The notes below the pieces were generated by a model, which was given only the letters and a program-made list of their open reading frames with translations, was not told the origin of the DNA and made no database searches. A stretch of 64,000 nt of DNA from an uncultured bacterium (GTDB lineage Bacteria; Myxococcota_A; Bradymonadia; UBA7976; VGTA01), in NCBI GenBank assembly GCA_943788935.1, contig CALSSE010000007.1:1-64000 (forward strand), read 5' to 3'. The translations under genes and the position numbers were made by a program. Below, piece by piece: positions 16,173-24,928 of the stretch (position 1 is the stretch's first letter; each line of letters begins with the position of its first letter).

Positions 16173-19100
16173 ATGACACCCAAAGATTTTCCCCAAGAGT
16201 ACACCGCCATTCGCTGGTTAGGAGAAGGGTCGGTCGGTGATGTTTGGCTCGCTCAACACAAAGAGAGTGGGGGACACTGCGCGATTAAAATTCTACATAC
16301 TCAAGGTGACTCAAAAGGCTCCGCCGAGCGATCGTTCAATCGTGAGGTGAGGGCGATGGCAAAGTTGAGTCACCCTTCTGTGATCGAGGTTTATGACTTT
16401 GGGCGAACTGAGCAAGGGTCGCCATATGTAGCGATTGAGAACGTTCCCGGTCACAGCTTAGGGAGCTATGTTAAAGGGGGGTGGAGCTGGTCACAGCTCT
16501 GGGGAGTTATCGATGGGATTCTCGCAGGGCTGAATCACGCTCATTCGAGAGAATTGATTCATCGAGACCTTAAACCTAATAATATTTTAGTTACGCCAAT
16601 GGTCTCTGGTCTAGGAGCTATAAAAATCGTCGATTTCGGGATAGCGCTCACTACTTTGGATGCCAATAAAGTGAGTCGTCGTATAGAGGGAACTCCTGCA
16701 TATATCGCTCCAGAAGCAGCGCAAGGTCAGATCTCGGCGATTGGTCCTTGGACTGATCTGTATAGTTTTGGAGTTATTCTCTATGAAATACTCACTGGAC
16801 GCCTCCCTTTCTATGGCAGGAACCTATTAAATCATCATCAACATACCCCACCTCCAGAGATTCGTATCCGCTCTAATGTCGAAGCGCCATCAGGGCTCTT
16901 GCCAATCGTCACTAAACTTTTGGAGAAGTTCCCTTCAGCTCGCTATCTTAACGTAGCTTCGCTGCGGAGAGATCTTGATTTATTAACCCTCCCGGAGCGC
17001 ATGGAGCCGCTTTTGCCGATCGAGGATGACGACGAGTCCTACATGGACTTCTCGATGGATGGGTCGATTGATTTCTCGATGGATGAACCGCTAGAGGGAA
17101 TGAGTCATGAAGCTGAATTATTACAGCCGATGAGCTCTTCGGTAGGGATTGGTCTGTTTCACCTCAGGCCGCCCCCTCTCGTCGGTAGAAAAACCTCGCA
17201 AGAAGAGATTGAGACCGCCGCCCAAAAAGTCTTAGACGGTCAAGGGTCACAAGTGGTCTTGATCGAGGGGGAAGCTGGTCTAGGCAAGAGTCGCTTAGTC
17301 GATTGGCTTCGCACTCGAGTGGAGGAGTGGGGTTTAATGCAGGTCTGCACAGTGAGGAGTGAACCACAGAGGAGCGGTGGTGGTCTGAAACAGGCTATTC
17401 TTCGACTCATGGGTGCGCCTCAAGCGACGATTCAACAAGCTGATCGTGTTCTAAACGCTCGGTTGAAGACTTCCGAGTCTATTCAGAATGCTCGCTCGGC
17501 CTTATGGCCAGAGAGCGATCCTAACCTCTCGGAAACAGAGAGGGGCCTTGATCTTGAGTCTAGACCACGAGTCGCCGTTCAACTCTTATTAGATCTCGCC
17601 GATGGGCGACCGCTTATGTTTTGGGCTGATGACGCTCATTGGTCTCCTGAAGGTCGAGTCCTACGATTACTTAACCTTCTCGCCTCACAGCAAAATCAAC
17701 CCTTCTTGCTCGTGGCGACGCTGAGACCTACTCAGCGAAGGACGGTGAGGAGTATGAGGCGCGCCTTGTTGAATCAGGGGGGGCGTTTAATTAGCCTTGA
17801 GCCAGTCCCTGTTCAGACGCTCACTACCTCTCTATCTGCCTTGGTGAAGCTCCCTGATGGACTCGTCGAATTGGCCTGTGCACACTCCCATGGCAACCCA
17901 CTGATCGCTGTAGAGGCGGTGCGAGGTTATCTAAGAGATCAGGGGATCGCCAATGAACCTCGAGACCCGAGTGATGTGTTAAGACAGAAAATAGATCAAG
18001 CGAGTGAAGGAGAGCTCGGTCCAGAGATGAAGAGCATGCTGATTCGCTCAACGCTCTTGGGTCGTTCATTTACTCTTAAGACGCTCAGTGCCTTGTGTGA
18101 GGTCGGTGGAGATTCACTCGCTCCACTTCTTCATGGAGGCCAAGAGCTTTTACAGCAGCTGATTGATCGTGCTCTACATTCTGGTCTCTTGAAGGAGCAG
18201 AGACAGCGCTTCACCTATACACATGACTTGATTCGTACTGAACTAAAAAATCTTGCACCGAGTCTAGGTAATTGGGCAGCGCTGAACTTAAAGACTGCCG
18301 AGCTTAGATTGAAGCGAGCAGAAGGAGATAGTACTGGGGTTGAGTTAGAGATGGTCGCTCGGAATTATTGGGCGGGTGACCTTAAACCTCTCGCCCTAGA
18401 GACTGGGATGGAGAGCCTCAAGAGGCTTGTTCAGAGTGGTTTAATGGGACATGCAACCTCGGTGACGAGACGATTGCTTAGTTGGAATGATCACCTAGGA
18501 GCTCTCGCTCCGAGTGAGCGCGGAGAGCTCTGTCTTATGGGAGGAGAGTCAGCGACTCATGCCGGTCACCACGCTGAAGCTGAGGGTTTTATAGAGCTCG
18601 CTCTCACCCTCGCCAAGGCGGAAGATCTTTATGATTTAGGCGCGAAGGGAACCGCTCAGATGGGGTTGAGTTTTCTACAAGCGGATCGCTTGGATAAGGC
18701 GGGACACTATTTCGAAGAGGCGCAGACCTTCCTCCCTTCATGCACCGACCAAGAAACTCTTTCGGTCGTATTTTTTGGACTCGGTCAATGGGCTCTCGCT
18801 CGTGAAGAAGAGAGTGAGGCTATCGAATATTTTGAGGAGAGTTTGGGTCATGCCCAAGAGGATGACCAACTCCTCACATATCAGTTAGCAGCCCGAGTCG
18901 CTTTAGCTAAAATCACTAGAGCTCAAGGTCTCATTGAGCGAGCAGAAAAGGCCTTCTCTAAGATCTATGAAGATGCTCTAGACGGCCAACTTGAGGTTCA
19001 TTCTCTTGAGGCTCGTTTAGGTTTAGGCCTCTGCGCGTGGCGCAGAGGTGATCCTGATACCGCTCTCCCTTATTTCTCTGAGGTGCGTAAATCTGCTCGT

Positions 19101-19376
19101 GGTAACCTCTTTTATGTAGAGTTCTTCGCTGCGATTGGTGAGGCATGGGCTTATGCCCTTCAACAAAATTGGGATAAAGCGCAGATGGCGCTCATTCAGG
19201 CAGAGACTTTGCGCATCGATGTTCCTCATCGTGAGCGTGAGCTCGATGATCTGCGACAGGCGATGAGAGATTATGCTTTTCATTGTAAACGTCTTGATCT
19301 CATCTCTCAGATTGATCGATTATCAGATCTCTCCTTCAGCGGGAGTACTACTTTTCTAACCGAACCTCGACGATAA
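16173..19376 (+). CDS. Ser/Thr protein kinase fused to ATPase and TPR-like region
   Basis: A 1067-residue regulatory protein with three parts. Residues 10-275 are a Hanks-type kinase with intact motifs: GEGSVGDV loop (17-24), K39 in AIKIL, E58, HRDLKPNN with D132 and N137, DFG at 154-156, and APE in the activation segment. After an acidic repeat linker (SMDGSIDFSMDEP, about 290-310) comes an AAA_16-type ATPase, with Walker A EGEAGLGKS ending at about 373 and a Walker B-like LMFWADDAHW near 490. The last 400 residues are helical, TPR-like. No transmembrane segment is evident. Such kinase-STAND fusions are common in Myxococcota. It diverges from the CHAT-like gene, so shared regulation is possible. 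The signal sensed is unknown. Confidence 0.9.
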   Translation: MTPKDFPQEYTAIRWLGEGSVGDVWLAQHKESGGHCAIKILHTQGDSKGSAERSFNREVRAMAKLSHPSVIEVYDFGRTEQGSPYVAIENVPGHSLGSYVKGGWSWSQLWGVIDGILAGLNHAHSRELIHRDLKPNNILVTPMVSGLGAIKIVDFGIALTTLDANKVSRRIEGTPAYIAPEAAQGQISAIGPWTDLYSFGVILYEILTGRLPFYGRNLLNHHQHTPPPEIRIRSNVEAPSGLLPIVTKLLEKFPSARYLNVASLRRDLDLLTLPERMEPLLPIEDDDESYMDFSMDGSIDFSMDEPLEGMSHEAELLQPMSSSVGIGLFHLRPPPLVGRKTSQEEIETAAQKVLDGQGSQVVLIEGEAGLGKSRLVDWLRTRVEEWGLMQVCTVRSEPQRSGGGLKQAILRLMGAPQATIQQADRVLNARLKTSESIQNARSALWPESDPNLSETERGLDLESRPRVAVQLLLDLADGRPLMFWADDAHWSPEGRVLRLLNLLASQQNQPFLLVATLRPTQRRTVRSMRRALLNQGGRLISLEPVPVQTLTTSLSALVKLPDGLVELACAHSHGNPLIAVEAVRGYLRDQGIANEPRDPSDVLRQKIDQASEGELGPEMKSMLIRSTLLGRSFTLKTLSALCEVGGDSLAPLLHGGQELLQQLIDRALHSGLLKEQRQRFTYTHDLIRTELKNLAPSLGNWAALNLKTAELRLKRAEGDSTGVELEMVARNYWAGDLKPLALETGMESLKRLVQSGLMGHATSVTRRLLSWNDHLGALAPSERGELCLMGGESATHAGHHAEAEGFIELALTLAKAEDLYDLGAKGTAQMGLSFLQADRLDKAGHYFEEAQTFLPSCTDQETLSVVFFGLGQWALAREEESEAIEYFEESLGHAQEDDQLLTYQLAARVALAKITRAQGLIERAEKAFSKIYEDALDGQLEVHSLEARLGLGLCAWRRGDPDTALPYFSEVRKSARGNLFYVEFFAAIGEAWAYALQQNWDKAQMALIQAETLRIDVPHRERELDDLRQAMRDYAFHCKRLDLISQIDRLSDLSFSGSTTFLTEPRR

Positions 19377-19443
19377 GTTTTTAATGAGACGTCTTTAATG
19401 AGAACTCTATCTACCTATCTTACGATCTTATTATAAGAAGTCC

Positions 19444-19935
19444 ATGCATCATCAGTACGCAGAGAGATACTTTATGGCTAAACTACGCTCAACCCTCATT
19501 ACTCTCTCTAGTCTCGCAGTGATCAGCTTACTGATCATGATTCCCGTTGAGGCACATGCTCAAGAGACAGTGACACCATCGATCAATCGCCTAACAGGCC
19601 AACTCACACCCGCTGATAAACCCGCTTTTGGGGAGGAGGATGCTGAGCGAGCCGAAGAAATCTTCAAGTCACGTTGCACTCGCTGTCACGGCTCAATCGG
19701 TAACGGGAGAGGGTCACTCGCGAGTCATCTATCTCCTCGACCGACCGATCTCACTAGTGCTTATTGGTATAAATCCACATCGGTGAAAAAACTTAAACGA
19801 GTGATTTTAGGAGGGGGGGGTGCCATAGGCAAGAGCGTACTCATGCCTGCTAACCCCGATCTTAGAAATAAGCCAAAAGTTGTCGCTGCCTTGGTTCAAT
19901 ATATCATCAATCTCGCCCCTCGGAAGACCGAATAG
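19444..19935 (+). CDS. Exported c-type cytochrome
   Basis: Small class I-like cytochrome c. A heme attachment motif CTRCHG lies at 78-83 (counted from the ATG at 19444), and M134 in SVLMPANPD is the likely distal ligand. A signal peptide runs from about MAKLRSTLITLSS and ends AHA-Q; the second ATG at 19474 would give a more typical signal, so the start is uncertain. It acts in the periplasm as an electron carrier or as part of an oxidase or dehydrogenase. It is followed closely by the DUF3445/HODM-like gene, whose start lies 20 bp after this stop, suggesting co-expression. The partner is unknown. Confidence 0.88.
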   Translation: MHHQYAERYFMAKLRSTLITLSSLAVISLLIMIPVEAHAQETVTPSINRLTGQLTPADKPAFGEEDAERAEEIFKSRCTRCHGSIGNGRGSLASHLSPRPTDLTSAYWYKSTSVKKLKRVILGGGGAIGKSVLMPANPDLRNKPKVVAALVQYIINLAPRKTE

Positions 19936-19944
19936 AAGGAGAGA

Positions 19945-19949
19945 GGAGG
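19945..19949 (+). promoter_or_regulatory. Ribosome binding site deciding the start at 19955
   Basis: GGAGG with a five-base spacer to the ATG at 19955 supports the shorter, non-overlapping start for the DUF3445 gene. Confidence 0.75.
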
Positions 19950-19954
19950 TGAGG

Positions 19955-20857
19955 ATGAACCCTGTTCTCTACTTTCCGGTGAAAACAGCGCCATTGCAGA
20001 TGGAGGCAGGCTTCTTTCCATTGGGTCGTGATTTGGGGGGAGGAGACTCTGATCATATCTGCTTTTTGAGTGATAATGAGCGAGACCGTTATTTGCAGAA
20101 TAAACGACGAGTCCCCGAGTCTCGTCATTGGGTCACTTGGTCTATGGATGATGAGCCTCTTCATTCTCTACATTGCGCTGCTCTAATGGGTTTAATCGAA
20201 CACTTAGAACGCTCCAAAGTGGAGATTCCTCTTAAGCCCTTATCGGGCTGGCGCGAAGAGTATGGACGATATAGCAGGACTCCAAGTCCGCAGCAGCTAG
20301 AGCGACTTCAAGAGAGTGGAGAAACGCTCTACAAGGCGGTGGTGATGTCGGTACAGGAAGACATCACTGTGTTAGCAAACCGACCGCGATCTGCGCTGGT
20401 GATGGGGCATATTTGCACACCTAGTTTTTGGGACCCTAAATACGTAAAAAATGCTAGTTTTTGGTCTATTCATCAACCTGTCCCTGGCTTCCCTCGAGAT
20501 GAAAGAGTCGCTGATCGATTAGGAGCTCATGTCTCTTCAAAAGGACCGTTGGTACGATTTGTCTGGACCTTATGTAGCGACGATAAGCTAGACCATCATC
20601 CTGATCATCCACGAGCACCATGGAGGGATGTCGATAAAATCTGGTATCGGGTAGAGCGTCAGATCACGATTCCTTTAAATGGGGAGGGGACGATCTTTCT
20701 TATCCGAACTTATGTCCACCCGCTTGATCGGCTCAGCGATGAGCAGCGTTACATACTTCGCGAGGCGATAGAGGTTATGCCTCAGGAGGTGGCTGACTAT
20801 AAAGGTTTATCAGGGATTCAGAGAGAGCCCTCACTCCTTGATTCAATCTCTTCATAG
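19955..20857 (+). CDS. DUF3445 / heme-dependent oxidative N-demethylase-like protein
   Basis: A 300-residue member of the DUF3445 (PF11927) family, known as the alpha-subunit-like part of heme-dependent oxidative N-demethylases that remove methyl groups from amines such as dimethylamine. Conserved stretches are VQEDITVL, CTPSFWDPKYVKNASFWSIH with HQPVPGF just after, and RVERQITIPLNGEGTIFLIRT. The start is the ATG at 19955, with GGAGG five bases upstream; a longer frame would overlap the cytochrome gene. The other N-demethylase subunits (FMN, ferredoxin-type) are not adjacent; a cytochrome c is upstream and MoaD/MoaE downstream. The exact substrate is unknown. Confidence 0.82.
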   Translation: MNPVLYFPVKTAPLQMEAGFFPLGRDLGGGDSDHICFLSDNERDRYLQNKRRVPESRHWVTWSMDDEPLHSLHCAALMGLIEHLERSKVEIPLKPLSGWREEYGRYSRTPSPQQLERLQESGETLYKAVVMSVQEDITVLANRPRSALVMGHICTPSFWDPKYVKNASFWSIHQPVPGFPRDERVADRLGAHVSSKGPLVRFVWTLCSDDKLDHHPDHPRAPWRDVDKIWYRVERQITIPLNGEGTIFLIRTYVHPLDRLSDEQRYILREAIEVMPQEVADYKGLSGIQREPSLLDSISS

Positions 20858-20914
20858 AGGGGCTTTTGTAAGCTGAGTCATTGTAAAGAATAGTAAAGTT
20901 AGAGGAGAGGCGAC

Positions 20915-21217
20915 ATGGCTTCTAAGTTAAAGCAGACCGAGAACTCTGATCATCAAAGAGAGCGTACGATCGAGATACGAGTACTTTACTTCGCGTCAGC
21001 CCGAGAGAGGGTTGGTAGATCTGAAGAGAGGCTCTATTTCGCTAAACCACCCACTCTTAAAGAGCTACAGATTGACTTATATGAGCGTTATAGATCGCTA
21101 ACAGAGCTCTCGCCTTATCTTCGATGGGCGGTTGATCAATCATTTGTTGAAGATGATTCACAAACGATTGACAATGGATCAGAGGTCGCCTTAATTCCAC
21201 CTATTTCAGGAGGTTAA
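20915..21217 (+). CDS. moaD: MoaD, molybdopterin synthase small subunit
   Basis: A 100-residue ubiquitin-fold sulfur carrier for molybdopterin synthesis. The C-terminus PPISGG carries the terminal Gly-Gly that is adenylated and thiocarboxylated. The core matches MoaD (LYFASARERVG near 25-36, EVALIPP near the end); the first 20 residues are a polar extension. GGAGAGG precedes the ATG at 20915. It is followed by moaE with a one-base gap, and the Gly-Gly codons themselves supply the moaE ribosome site (AGGAGG). MoaA, MoaB and MoaC are not in the window. Confidence 0.93.
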   Translation: MASKLKQTENSDHQRERTIEIRVLYFASARERVGRSEERLYFAKPPTLKELQIDLYERYRSLTELSPYLRWAVDQSFVEDDSQTIDNGSEVALIPPISGG

Positions 21218-21218
21218 T

Positions 21219-21656
21219 ATGTCGGTTTTAGTAGGGCGAGAGAGCTTAATATCTATCACTCTTGAGCCACTTGATCCTCGTGAGGTAGAAGGCTTAGTGA
21301 GAGCAGATCACTTTGGGGCGATCACTACCTTTTGTGGGCGAGTGAGAGATCATAATGAAGGTCATGGAGTCATGTCGATCTTTTATGAAGCCTATGAGGA
21401 GATGGCCCTTAAAGTGATGCGAGAGATCGTTGAGGAGTCTCAGACTCGTTTCCCTTCTACACTCACAGCGGTCTACCATCGACTCGGAGAGTTGAAGATC
21501 GGAGATGCGGCGGTTGTCGTCTCGGTCGCTGCAGCCCATCGAAAGGTGACCTTTGAAGCATGCGCTTGGGTCATTGATGAGCTCAAAGCGCGGGTTCCGA
21601 TTTTTAAGCATGAGCGTCGTGAGGGCGGTGAGGTGTGGGTTGGGCTGGGACCATGA
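21219..21656 (+). CDS. moaE: MoaE, molybdopterin synthase large subunit
   Basis: Catalytic subunit that converts precursor Z (cPMP) to molybdopterin using MoaD-thiocarboxylate. The 145 residues contain the family motifs FGAITTFCGRVRDHNEG (33-49), YEAYEEMA, VSVAAAHRKVTFEAC and the C-terminal KARVPIFKHE with the conserved lysines. The start follows the moaD stop by one base; the stop TGA (21654-21656) overlaps the ATG of the next gene as ATGA. The three genes are therefore translationally coupled. Identity is secure. Confidence 0.95.
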   Translation: MSVLVGRESLISITLEPLDPREVEGLVRADHFGAITTFCGRVRDHNEGHGVMSIFYEAYEEMALKVMREIVEESQTRFPSTLTAVYHRLGELKIGDAAVVVSVAAAHRKVTFEACAWVIDELKARVPIFKHERREGGEVWVGLGP

Positions 21657-23404
21657 TTGAGATCGCTCCCCCTCTAACCGAACCTAAGAGAGCGATCTCC
21701 GATAGAGATATCACCGGAGCGGTCGCCCGTCTCAGGTGGCTCATGGGGCTTCGTTGGTTAGCATTGATCGGAGTGAGTGCCTCAGCGAGTTTAGCGGTGA
21801 TCGGTCTCGTGCCCGGCCTCAATCTCATGGTGATCACGACTGCAGTATTTATAGGTGTAGGCAGTAACGTATATATCCAATGGGGCCTCTCTCACCCAAA
21901 CCAAGTACACATAGAGCGTCTTCATGTTGGGCAATCCCTGTTTGATACATTGGTACTCACTCTAGTACTGTGGTCAGCGGGCGGTGCGGACTGCCCGTTT
22001 ACTTCGTTCTACGTCTTCCCTGTTCTTCTCTCGGTTCTCCTCTCCGCGAAGCGTACTTTTTGGCCTACAGCGATCGCCTCATTCGCAGGACTTCTTTGGC
22101 AAGAGTTAGCGAGTGTAATCCCCTCACTAAGAGTGGGGGTATGGAACCCCATTACTCCTTGGGATGACTTCCTTAATCTTGTGGCCTCGGTGCTGACGAT
22201 TGGTATGGTCGCTTATTTTGCGGCTCGATTTATTGATACTATCCGAGAACAGATGAGAGCGAAACGAGTCGCCGATGAGCTCCTGCGCTTCTCTTTTGAG
22301 CAGCTAGAGGCCGGGGTTGAGATCATCGAAGAGGGGACGACTGTTTGGCAAAACCCCTTTGCGCTCGAGGCGTTAGGAGAGAGGAGGTTTCAAACATGGA
22401 ATTGTCCTGGCCAAGGTCGAGGAGAGGGCTGTACCGCCTCTGCTGAAGGATGTTCACTTGAAGATAATGAGAGCGCGTTAAGGTGTCGCTTTACTCTCAA
22501 CTCTGATCTCAGCGAGGGTCGTCAAGACTCATCCTCAATAGATACTAGAGACGCAGATCAACATCCAATCTATGAGGTTATGCTCCTCTCTCCTCCTGAT
22601 ATGCGGCAACGGGTAGCGATTTATATCGATCAGACAGCTGAGGTGATTTATCAAAGAAAGTTGCTCAATACAGAGAGGTTAGCGAGCTTAGGGAGGACTG
22701 CTCAAGGGGTCGCTCATGAGCTCAATACACCTCTCGCTACCATACAGACTCTGGGGAGAGATGTCCTCGATGTCTTGTCTTCTCCTTGGAGCCAAGAGTC
22801 AGCGGATGACATGCTAGAGTCAACGCAGGTGATCCTCGAAGAAGTTCAGCGCTGTAGCAGAATTACCCATGCCCTCCTCGGGAGGTCTGATGCGCGGAAG
22901 CGACAACGAGGCTCACAGCGTGTTCACTCGTTGAACGGTACGCTCAATAGAGCCGTCGCATTAGTGTTTCCACATGAGCCGAATAAGGTCAATATTCAGC
23001 TTAATGAGTGCGGCTCTCTCATCTATCCCTTTGATCCTCTCGTACAGATTTTTGTGAATTTAATACAAAACGCATGGGATGCCACCGAAGAGCGCTATGC
23101 TACCCATGAATCTCCCTGTCCTGCAATCGAGGTCATTGCCTCAATCGAGAAAGACGGACAGATCTCGATCAGCGTGATCGACAGTGGCAGTGGGATTGAG
23201 GTGGAGAGTGGCGTGCTCTTTGAGCCCTTTTACACCACTAAATCGATTGGACAAGGTACAGGTTTAGGCCTCTATACCTCATATGCGCTCGCTCGCGAGG
23301 TTGGGGGAGAGCTTAGCCTCGCCAATAATGATCGAGGGGGGGCAACGGCGACGCTCGCTCTACCAATTTCGAGCGAAGAGCTAAAGTCTCAGGATGAAGA
23401 ATAG
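21653..23404 (+). CDS. RegB/PrrB-like sensor histidine kinase
   Basis: Inner-membrane sensor kinase of 583 residues. I choose the ATG at 21653, which overlaps the moaE stop (ATGA). Residues about 20-185 are several membrane helices containing GGADCPFTSFYVFPVL, which resembles the RegB redox-responsive loop. A PAS-like region follows with four Cys (CPGQGRGEGC, then two more within about 24 residues). The phosphoacceptor is H355 in AHELNTPLATIQ, typical of the RegB group. The ATPase domain shows the N box NLIQNAWDA, DSGSGI, FEPFYTTK and GTGLGL. No response regulator is adjacent. RegB-type kinases respond to redox state; here this is inferred from similarity. Its 3' end overlaps dprA by 16 bp, tail to tail. 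Confidence 0.85.
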   Translation: MIEIAPPLTEPKRAISDRDITGAVARLRWLMGLRWLALIGVSASASLAVIGLVPGLNLMVITTAVFIGVGSNVYIQWGLSHPNQVHIERLHVGQSLFDTLVLTLVLWSAGGADCPFTSFYVFPVLLSVLLSAKRTFWPTAIASFAGLLWQELASVIPSLRVGVWNPITPWDDFLNLVASVLTIGMVAYFAARFIDTIREQMRAKRVADELLRFSFEQLEAGVEIIEEGTTVWQNPFALEALGERRFQTWNCPGQGRGEGCTASAEGCSLEDNESALRCRFTLNSDLSEGRQDSSSIDTRDADQHPIYEVMLLSPPDMRQRVAIYIDQTAEVIYQRKLLNTERLASLGRTAQGVAHELNTPLATIQTLGRDVLDVLSSPWSQESADDMLESTQVILEEVQRCSRITHALLGRSDARKRQRGSQRVHSLNGTLNRAVALVFPHEPNKVNIQLNECGSLIYPFDPLVQIFVNLIQNAWDATEERYATHESPCPAIEVIASIEKDGQISISVIDSGSGIEVESGVLFEPFYTTKSIGQGTGLGLYTSYALAREVGGELSLANNDRGGATATLALPISSEELKSQDEE

Positions 23405-24255
23405 CCTCTCTTATAGCCTACGCCAACCGCTGAGATAAGCCAGCCGGCCAGCTCAAGATTCATCGCCTCTAAAACCGCTTGAGGATAAGAGAGTTCAGCC
23501 TTTTGAGCGAGAACCTCTAGGGAGAGAGGTTCATCAGTAGATGCTCTCCACAGAGCAGAGGAAGGCTCGGGCTTCAACGGTTGAAAGGTTCGCTCTACAG
23601 GTGCCTTATCACCGAGGTAAGGTTGAGTGTATGTAGAGCTGTTTTTATAAGCAGTGATGTTTAAACCAGAGAGCCAAGAATGGTCATTGAGGAGAGGGAA
23701 AGCTCCCTCTGAGAGGAGCTTGAGGCATCCTCTGTGTAAATGCTCAGAGGGTAGATGGGGGAGCACCCATACATTTTTTTTAAGTTTTAAGGCTTCTCTC
23801 GCGGTGTAAAGCGTACCACTAGTTTCGGTCGCTTGTACCACAATGACTTGGTCAGAGAGCTCAGCGACATAGCGGTTACGTTTAGGATAGGTCCACCGAC
23901 GTGGAGGACACTGTGGAGGAAATGGACTCGCTAATCCTACTCCCCTCTGCGAGAGGGTTTGGAGCCTTCGATTGACATGATTCATCCCCGCGCCCATTAA
24001 GGCTAATGTTGTCCCTTGATTCTCCACGGCGCTCAGATGAGCCTGACTGTCGATTCCCTCAGCGCCTCCTGAGATCACATACACCCCCTCTCGAGAGGCA
24101 ACAGAGGCGAGACGTCGTGTCCACTCTAGTCCAAGTGCGCTCGGGTGACGACTCCCTATGATCCCCACAGTCAGAGGTGGACTCTCGCTCTTCAGCTCAT
24201 CGATGATCTCTTGTCCTCGTTGATCAGTATCTAGAATATCATCTATCGTTTTCAT
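23389..24255 (-). CDS. dprA: DprA/Smf DNA-processing protein
   Basis: DprA binds incoming single-stranded DNA and loads RecA during natural transformation. The 288-residue product has the Rossmann-fold core: GIIGSRHPS, VISGGAEGIDSQAH, PPRRWTYPKRNRYVAELSD and TLYTAREALKLKKNVWVLP. A short C-terminal winged-helix-like part follows. The start ATG at 24255 overlaps by one base the TGA of the upstream ComEA-like gene (TGATG), with GAGAGG upstream; a longer start at 24279 would intrude further into that gene. Close coupling with a competence-type DNA-binding protein strengthens the assignment. Confidence 0.9.
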   Translation of the reverse strand: MKTIDDILDTDQRGQEIIDELKSESPPLTVGIIGSRHPSALGLEWTRRLASVASREGVYVISGGAEGIDSQAHLSAVENQGTTLALMGAGMNHVNRRLQTLSQRGVGLASPFPPQCPPRRWTYPKRNRYVAELSDQVIVVQATETSGTLYTAREALKLKKNVWVLPHLPSEHLHRGCLKLLSEGAFPLLNDHSWLSGLNITAYKNSSTYTQPYLGDKAPVERTFQPLKPEPSSALWRASTDEPLSLEVLAQKAELSYPQAVLEAMNLELAGWLISAVGVGYKRGYSSS

Positions 24256-24800
24256 CAGCGTTCCTCTCCGATAGGCCATATTTGCTGTGGCCTATTAAGG
24301 CTTAAAAAACGCCCAAACCTATTGAGTCGCTTTGTTCCTACCCCTCGAAGATGAGTGAGTGATGTTAACGACAACCAAGGTCTTCCATCGACGATCGCTT
24401 GAGCAGTACGTGGTCCTAGCCCTCTAATCTCTTCTAGGGCTGCCGCAGGATCATGATTAAGAGAGATCTTTAAGCCAAGGGAGAGCCTTATCTGACCGTC
24501 TAGTCGCTGTACTTCACATGTACATGAGATGTGATTCTGGGTACATCGGAGCAAGTCTCCACTTCTAAAAAGAGGGAGGCAGGTCGCGGGGAGTTCTCGA
24601 AGAAGTTCTCCAACCTCATTAAGATAGCGAGTTGGAGAGCCGTTAATAGAAGCCGCAAACCAAGACCGATGATCTCTGCTTGTGATCGTGTATGAAGGAG
24701 GGGATCCATCGATCGCCTTTAGGCTTCCGAGCCATGAGAAGCAAGAGAGAGATCCGATCATTGAGATCACAGAAAAGAGGTGTATTTGACGCTTAAGCAA
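24255..24800 (-). CDS. ComEA-like helix-hairpin-helix protein
   Basis: A 181-residue protein with an N-terminal hydrophobic segment (about residues 8-28) and a C-terminal pair of helix-hairpin-helix motifs: LEEIRGLGPRTAQAIVDG and LTHLRGVGTKRLNRF. This is the ComEA pattern, a DNA receptor that pulls DNA into the periplasm. The middle holds four Cys between residues 74 and 97, which could form disulfides outside the cytoplasm. It is coupled to dprA by a TGATG overlap. Natural transformation is the likely role; ComEC and pilus genes are not in this window. Confidence 0.78.
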   Translation of the reverse strand: MLKRQIHLFSVISMIGSLSCFSWLGSLKAIDGSPPSYTITSRDHRSWFAASINGSPTRYLNEVGELLRELPATCLPLFRSGDLLRCTQNHISCTCEVQRLDGQIRLSLGLKISLNHDPAAALEEIRGLGPRTAQAIVDGRPWLSLTSLTHLRGVGTKRLNRFGRFLSLNRPQQIWPIGEER

Positions 24801-24928
24801 AGCGAGACTCCATCATCAAGTGATTAAGAGAGGCCATCACTTAACCTAATCGCCTAGCGATGAGAGTTGTTGCGTCAGGTGAGCTAAATAAGTCTTATTT
24901 TTTCTAAAACTGATATTTTTTGATGAGC

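Noticed and set aside
24886..24900. AAATAAG-T-CTTATTT palindrome followed by a short T-run
   Set aside because: The one-base loop cannot form a normal hairpin, and it lies in the A+T-rich gap between two minus-strand genes, so a terminator call is not supported.
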